Origin: an uncultured Erysipelotrichaceae bacterium
GTDB lineage: Bacteria > Bacillota_I > Bacilli_A > RF39 > UBA660
DNA: 7,516 nt
Reading direction: 5' to 3'
NCBI GenBank assembly: GCA_902768065.1
Contig: CACXJP010000074.1
Coordinates: 1 to 7,516 of the forward strand
Below, piece by piece: positions 5,411-7,516 of this stretch. The notes under the pieces were generated by a model that was not told the origin of the DNA, ran no database searches, and saw only the letters and a list, made by a program, of their open reading frames with translations. The position numbers and the translations under genes were made by a program. Position 1 is the stretch's first letter; the number at the start of each line of letters is the position of its first letter.

Positions 5411-5557
5411 TTGAGTGATGTTAATATAAAAAACTTAAGTTGGATATTAATATTCTTGTTTATATTGGTTACAATATCTGGGATTGTTATATACTTATAC
5501 TCAAATGATAATTCATCTATTTTTACACAAATAAATAATCCTGATATAAAAGAATAA
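5411..5557 (+). CDS. 48-residue single-pass membrane microprotein (TTG start)
   Basis: A short reading frame begins with TTG and ends with TAA at 5555-5557. The product starts MSDVNIKNLSW, has one hydrophobic helix at about residues 11-30, and ends in a polar tail SNDNSSIFTQINNPDIKE. No family is recognised. Support for it being real is the near-perfect ribosome binding site at ideal spacing, its position 19 bases after the DUF5305-like gene, coherent membrane-protein composition, and a terminator directly after the stop. The lone positive charge before the helix gives only weak topology prediction; N-in, C-out is likely. It may be a small partner of the upstream membrane protein. That role is inference from adjacency. 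Confidence 0.72.
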   Translation: MSDVNIKNLSWILIFLFILVTISGIVIYLYSNDNSSIFTQINNPDIKE

Positions 5558-5582
5558 ACATTTATATGTTTTTTCTTTTTTT
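5556..5582 (+). terminator. Terminator of the DUF5305-like/microprotein operon
   Basis: A short stem (AAACAT 5556-5561; ATGTTT 5566-5571) with a 4-nt loop overlaps the stop codon and runs into a tract that is nearly all T (5569-5582). The stem is weak but the U-tract is long. The next 18 bases (5575-5592) are an exact palindrome of T7-AT-A7 flanked by C and G, which may act as a second, A/U-only hairpin. Confidence 0.55.
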
Positions 5583-5603
5583 ATAAAAAAAGATGGTAAA
5601 TCC

Positions 5604-5632
5604 TTGATATTTCTTGTTTTTTATGGTATTAT
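5604..5632 (+). promoter_or_regulatory. Sigma-A promoter of rplS
   Basis: TTGATA (5604-5609) and TATTAT (5627-5632) are separated by exactly 17 bases, and the -10 has an extended TG (5624-5625, TG-G-TATTAT). Each hexamer matches consensus at five of six bases. Transcription should start near 5639, leaving a leader of about 70 bases before rplS. This is the best housekeeping promoter in the window, as expected for a ribosomal protein gene. Confidence 0.85.
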
Positions 5633-5646
5633 TGAACATGTCGAAT

Positions 5647-5680
5647 GAGTGATCCGCTGATTCTTAGATTATGATCATTT
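5647..5680 (+). ncRNA. Probable ribosomal protein L19 leader hairpin
   Basis: In the rplS leader, GAGTGATC (5647-5654) pairs with GATCATTT (5673-5680) over 8 bp, counting two G-U pairs, and the enclosed CGCTGATTCTTAG can form a small inner hairpin (5657-5660 with 5664-5667). A cis-acting L19 leader is known upstream of rplS in low-GC Gram-positives and is thought to mediate feedback by the protein. Position and size fit; I could not run the covariance model, so identity with that family is likely rather than shown. Confidence 0.55.
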
Positions 5681-5710
5681 TTAAAATATTTACAGAGAGG
5701 AGCTTATAAT

Positions 5711-6055
5711 ATGAATATTATTGACAAGATTAATGCTAAACAAGTTAAGTCTGATGTTCCTGAATTCCGTGTTGGAGATACTGTAAGAGTTGACGTTAAG
5801 ATTATTGAAGGTAAGAGAGAACGTATCCAAGCTTTCGAAGGTGTAGTTGTTGCACGTAGAGGTGGATCTGTTTCTGAAACTTTCACTGTTCGTAAAATGT
5901 CTAGTGGTGTAGGAGTTGAGAGAACTTTCCCAATTCATTCACCTAAGGTTGCTCAAATTACAGTTGTACGTAAAGGTAAAGTTAGACGTGCTAAACTTAC
6001 ATTCCTTAGAGGTATGGTTGGCGGATATCGTATTAAAGAAAGAGGACAAAAATAA
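5711..6055 (+). CDS. rplS: 50S ribosomal protein L19
   Basis: L19 sits at the 30S-50S interface of the large subunit. The 114-residue product is full length and carries the conserved FRVGDTVRV (19-27), the segment [16 protein letters not shown] (37-52), [20 protein letters not shown] (54-73), and the basic tail [17 protein letters not shown]. The start ATG follows AGAGAGGAGC (5693-5702). Codon use differs from its neighbours: by eye it has seven CGT and seven AGA arginine codons where neighbouring genes use almost only AGA, and more ATC and TTC, as expected for a highly expressed gene. It has its own sigma-A promoter and leader and is usually directly after trmD, but here a 1.9-kb block separates the two. 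Its last codons are part of an exact tandem duplication with the terminator. Confidence 0.97.
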   Translation: MNIIDKINAKQVKSDVPEFRVGDTVRVDVKIIEGKRERIQAFEGVVVARRGGSVSETFTVRKMSSGVGVERTFPIHSPKVAQITVVRKGKVRRAKLTFLRGMVGGYRIKERGQK

Positions 6056-6124
6056 AAATAAGGCCAATGCCTTATTTTTTAGAAAGAGGACAAAAATAAA
6101 AATAAGGCCAATGCCTTATTTTTT
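6037..6124 (+). repeat. Exact 44-bp tandem duplication of the rplS tail and terminator
   Basis: Positions 6037-6080 and 6081-6124 are identical over 44 bases and directly adjacent. The unit holds the end of rplS (codons for ERGQK and the stop) plus the full terminator hairpin. The flanking bases differ (A6036 against T6080; T6125 against A6081), so exactly two copies exist. No divergence between copies indicates a recent event or active homogenisation, or an assembly error. Confidence 0.95.
6054..6080 (+). terminator. rplS terminator, copy 1
   Basis: An 11-bp perfect stem (6054-6064 with 6069-6079) contains the GC core AAGGC/GCCTT, has a CAAT tetraloop and ends in T6. The 5' arm starts inside the TAA stop codon of rplS (6053-6055). 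It is a strong intrinsic terminator by shape. Confidence 0.85.
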
Positions 6125-6125
6125 T
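6098..6125 (+). terminator. rplS terminator, copy 2
   Basis: The second, identical hairpin (arms 6098-6108 and 6113-6123, loop CAAT, T7 tail) lies 44 bases after the first and just before lepB. Two strong terminators in series would sharply reduce read-through into lepB, yet no clear lepB promoter is visible between them and the gene. Confidence 0.85.
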
Positions 6126-6128
6126 GTT

Positions 6129-6136
6129 AAAGGGTG
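6129..6136 (+). promoter_or_regulatory. Ribosome binding site that decides the lepB start
   Basis: AAAGGGTG is followed after 5 bases by ATG 6142. A possible in-frame TTG at 6124 lies upstream of this site and inside the terminator's T-tract, so it is rejected. Confidence 0.75.
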
Positions 6137-6141
6137 TTAAA

Positions 6142-6618
6142 ATGGAAGAACAAAAAGATAAAAAGATTTTACAAATCATTAAAGAAATAATTCCTTATGT
6201 TATAGTTATTATTTTGGTTTTATTGTTTAAAAAGTTTTTATATACTCCAATTAGAGTAAATGGGGAAAGTATGATGAAAACACTTCATGATGGCGATATA
6301 ATGATTCTTAACATAATTGATTATAAAGTTCATGGTGTAAAGAGATTTGATATTGTTGTTGTGGATGAAGGTGATGAACTAATAATTAAAAGAGTTATTG
6401 GTTTGCCTGGAGATACTGTTGAATATAAAAATAATAAATTATACATAAATGGTAAAAAAGTTAATGATAAGTATGCTAGTGAAAAGACAGAAGATTTTAG
6501 CGTATTAGTTCCTAAGAATGAGTATTTTGTATTAGGTGATAATAGAACTAATTCTCTTGACAGTAGAGCATTTGGTACTTTTAGTAGTAAAAAGATAAAA
6601 TGGGGTAAGAAAAAATAA
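6142..6618 (+). CDS. lepB: Signal peptidase I (P-type, Ser/Lys)
   Basis: Membrane-anchored peptidase that removes signal peptides from exported proteins. The 158-residue product has one membrane helix at about 16-35, then box B NGESMMKTL with the catalytic Ser at 43, box C GDIMIL (51-56), box D IIKRVIGLPGD (81-91) with the general-base Lys at 83, and box E GDNRTNSLDSR (132-142). The Ser-Lys dyad makes it a prokaryotic-type enzyme, not the ER-type SipW. The catalytic core is complete, but it ends soon after box E (IKWGKKK), without the aromatic final strand many Bacillus homologues have. lepB after rplS is the usual Firmicutes order. It is downstream of the doubled terminator and has its own terminator, so its transcription is unclear. 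Confidence 0.93.
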   Translation: MEEQKDKKILQIIKEIIPYVIVIILVLLFKKFLYTPIRVNGESMMKTLHDGDIMILNIIDYKVHGVKRFDIVVVDEGDELIIKRVIGLPGDTVEYKNNKLYINGKKVNDKYASEKTEDFSVLVPKNEYFVLGDNRTNSLDSRAFGTFSSKKIKWGKKK

Positions 6619-6622
6619 TTGT

Positions 6623-6650
6623 AAAGATAGCGTAAAAGCTGTCTTTTTCT
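6623..6650 (+). terminator. lepB terminator
   Basis: AAAGATAGC (6623-6631) pairs with GCTGTCTTT (6638-6646) over 9 bp with one G-U pair and a 6-nt loop, followed by TTCTTT. It separates lepB from the SipW-type gene. Confidence 0.75.
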
Positions 6651-6661
6651 TTGAAAATAAT

Positions 6662-6697
6662 TTGACAGCTGAGATGAATAAGTGTTAATTTTATATT
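6662..6697 (+). promoter_or_regulatory. Likely promoter region of the SipW-type gene
   Basis: A consensus -35 TTGACA is at 6662-6667. The -10 is ambiguous: TG-T-TAATTT at 6683-6691 gives an 18-base spacer but only three of six matches, while TATATT at 6692-6697 (five of six) is too far (24 bases) but has the same short distance to the ribosome binding site (AAGGTGGTG, 6705-6713) as other promoters here. Confidence 0.45.
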
Positions 6698-6719
6698 GTA
6701 TGATAAGGTGGTGTATTTA

Positions 6720-7516
6720 ATGGCTAATAAAAGAAAAAAAATAAAAGTATTTTTATTTGTACTTATTGGAATATTAACAATAAGTGTTGGATATGCTTCT
6801 ATATCGGCAATTAATTTATTAATTAATGGCAATGGAACTGTTAGTGTTAATCAAAATAACTTTATAGTCCATTTTACAGAAGCAAAAGAAATTACTGGAA
6901 CAACAGGAGTAAGTGGAACATCAAGTATAGATACACAGGATGATACTAAAGCAATGTTTGATGTAACAGGATTAACAAAAGTAGGAGATTATGCCGAAGC
7001 AGAATATACAATAAAAAATGATTCTGCTGGTATAGGTGCAGAAATATCTTTAAATTTATCAAATACAAATAATGAATACTTCAAAGTTACAGAAACAATA
7101 TTAGATAATAAATTACAAGCAGGAGATGAAACAACTGCATCAGTGAAAGTGGAAATGATAAAAACACCAATAAATGATTCTGTTACAACAAGTGTAACTG
7201 CGACTCTAACAGCATCACCACTAGATGATGCTAATGCAACTGGAGGAGATAGGAATTCTAAAGCAACAGATGATCCTGAATCATTCGCAACAGACTCATG
7301 GTCAACAATACAAAGAGCAGTACAAAATAATAATACAAGTGTTTATAATGTAGGAGATACAAAGAGTGTTACAATAAATGGAGTAGATTATCGTGTGCGA
7401 ATAGCAAATAAAACAACAGGAGAACATTGTGGAGACAATGATACAGAATATTCCCAAACAGCATGCGGATTTGTAGTAGAATTTGCAGATATTGTGGAAC
7501 AAAGAGCTATGAACTC
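6720..7516 (+). CDS. SipW-dependent-type secreted protein with DUF6273-like domain (partial, runs off the window)
   Basis: 265 codons are visible with no stop; the 3' end is beyond the window. Residues 1-9 are basic (KRKK), 10-23 hydrophobic, then VGYASISA, the form seen in SipW-dependent signal peptides of TasA/camelysin-like proteins. Residues ~35-165 are a Thr/Asn-rich, beta-type domain (NGTVSVNQNNF, EYTIKNDSAG). A linker follows (~166-190), then a segment beginning SWSTIQRAV (193-201) with VGDTKSVTINGVDYRVRIAN and QTACGFVVEFADIVE, which resembles DUF6273. C237 and C249 may pair. Role: an exported, perhaps fibre-forming or surface protein; inferred. The start ATG follows AAGGTGGTG. Codon choice differs from the rest of the window: by eye 27 ACA against 7 ACT among threonines. 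The processing enzyme could be a distant SipW or the adjacent lepB product. Confidence 0.82.
   Translation, partial: MANKRKKIKVFLFVLIGILTISVGYASISAINLLINGNGTVSVNQNNFIVHFTEAKEITGTTGVSGTSSIDTQDDTKAMFDVTGLTKVGDYAEAEYTIKNDSAGIGAEISLNLSNTNNEYFKVTETILDNKLQAGDETTASVKVEMIKTPINDSVTTSVTATLTASPLDDANATGGDRNSKATDDPESFATDSWSTIQRAVQNNNTSVYNVGDTKSVTINGVDYRVRIANKTTGEHCGDNDTEYSQTACGFVVEFADIVEQRAMN

Noticed and set aside
5690..5938. Minus-strand open frames opposite rplS
   Set aside because: rplS is unmistakable in the plus frame; the antisense products match nothing and lack initiation signals.
5916..6140. Plus-strand frame overlapping the end of rplS and crossing the repeat
   Set aside because: It is out of frame with rplS and stays open only because the 44-bp unit is duplicated (44 is not a multiple of 3 and its repeats avoid stops here); the product is two copies of a terminator translation.
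1..7516. TGA read as Trp (Mycoplasma-type code)
   Set aside because: All conserved genes are full length without in-frame TGA and conserved Trp residues are TGG; spore genes also argue against a Mollicutes-type code.
1..7516. CRISPR array, tRNA, rRNA, insertion sequence or prophage genes
   Set aside because: No regularly spaced repeats, no cloverleaf-like or rRNA-like sequence, and no transposase, integrase or terminal inverted repeats were seen on either strand.

Overview
The window comes from an AT-rich, spore-forming member of the Bacillota (low-GC Gram-positive, Bacilli/Erysipelotrichia-like). Three things support this: a recognisable SspI-type small acid-soluble spore protein gene with a textbook-like sigma-G promoter, the Firmicutes rimM-trmD / rplS-lepB gene set, and A/T-rich codon use with purine-rich Shine-Dalgarno sites. 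No gene is interrupted by TGA and Trp is written TGG, so the standard bacterial code applies. The precise lineage cannot be fixed from this sequence.

Layout. Positions 1-300 hold sspI on the minus strand, with its own terminator and sigma-G promoter. Everything else reads on the plus strand. At 369-1187 is an unrecognised single-pass membrane protein with four extracytoplasmic cysteines. From 1229 to 4211 runs a compact operon for RNA modification and ribosome maturation: a YgjP-like metallopeptidase, a TrmH/SpoU rRNA 2'-O-methyltransferase (YsgA/RlmP type), rimM, trmD and a conserved-looking coiled-coil protein of unknown function; it ends in a hairpin terminator that overlaps the last stop codon. 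At 4273-5557 follow a DUF5305-like two-pass membrane protein with a perfect extended -10 promoter and a 48-residue membrane microprotein with a TTG start. At 5604-6124 is rplS with a sigma-A promoter, a probable L19 leader hairpin and a terminator that is perfectly duplicated in tandem. lepB (P-type signal peptidase I, 6142-6618) and a SipW-dependent-type secreted protein (from 6720, running off the window, with a DUF6273-like C-terminal domain) complete the window.

How the genes fit together. The translation-linked genes (trmH, rimM, trmD, rplS) are the usual housekeeping core, but a 1.9-kb block of envelope-type and unknown genes separates trmD from rplS, which are usually adjacent. sspI next to the ysgA-like gene recalls the sspI-ysgA neighbourhood of Bacillus subtilis. 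The DUF5305-like protein, the microprotein, the signal peptidase and the SipW-type surface protein may form a loose export/surface module around rplS; this is inference from proximity only. The most distinctive sequence-level observations are the sigma-G promoter, the exact 44-bp tandem duplication of the rplS tail plus terminator, terminators that start inside coding sequence or stop codons, and promoters whose -10 box lies almost directly on the Shine-Dalgarno site.
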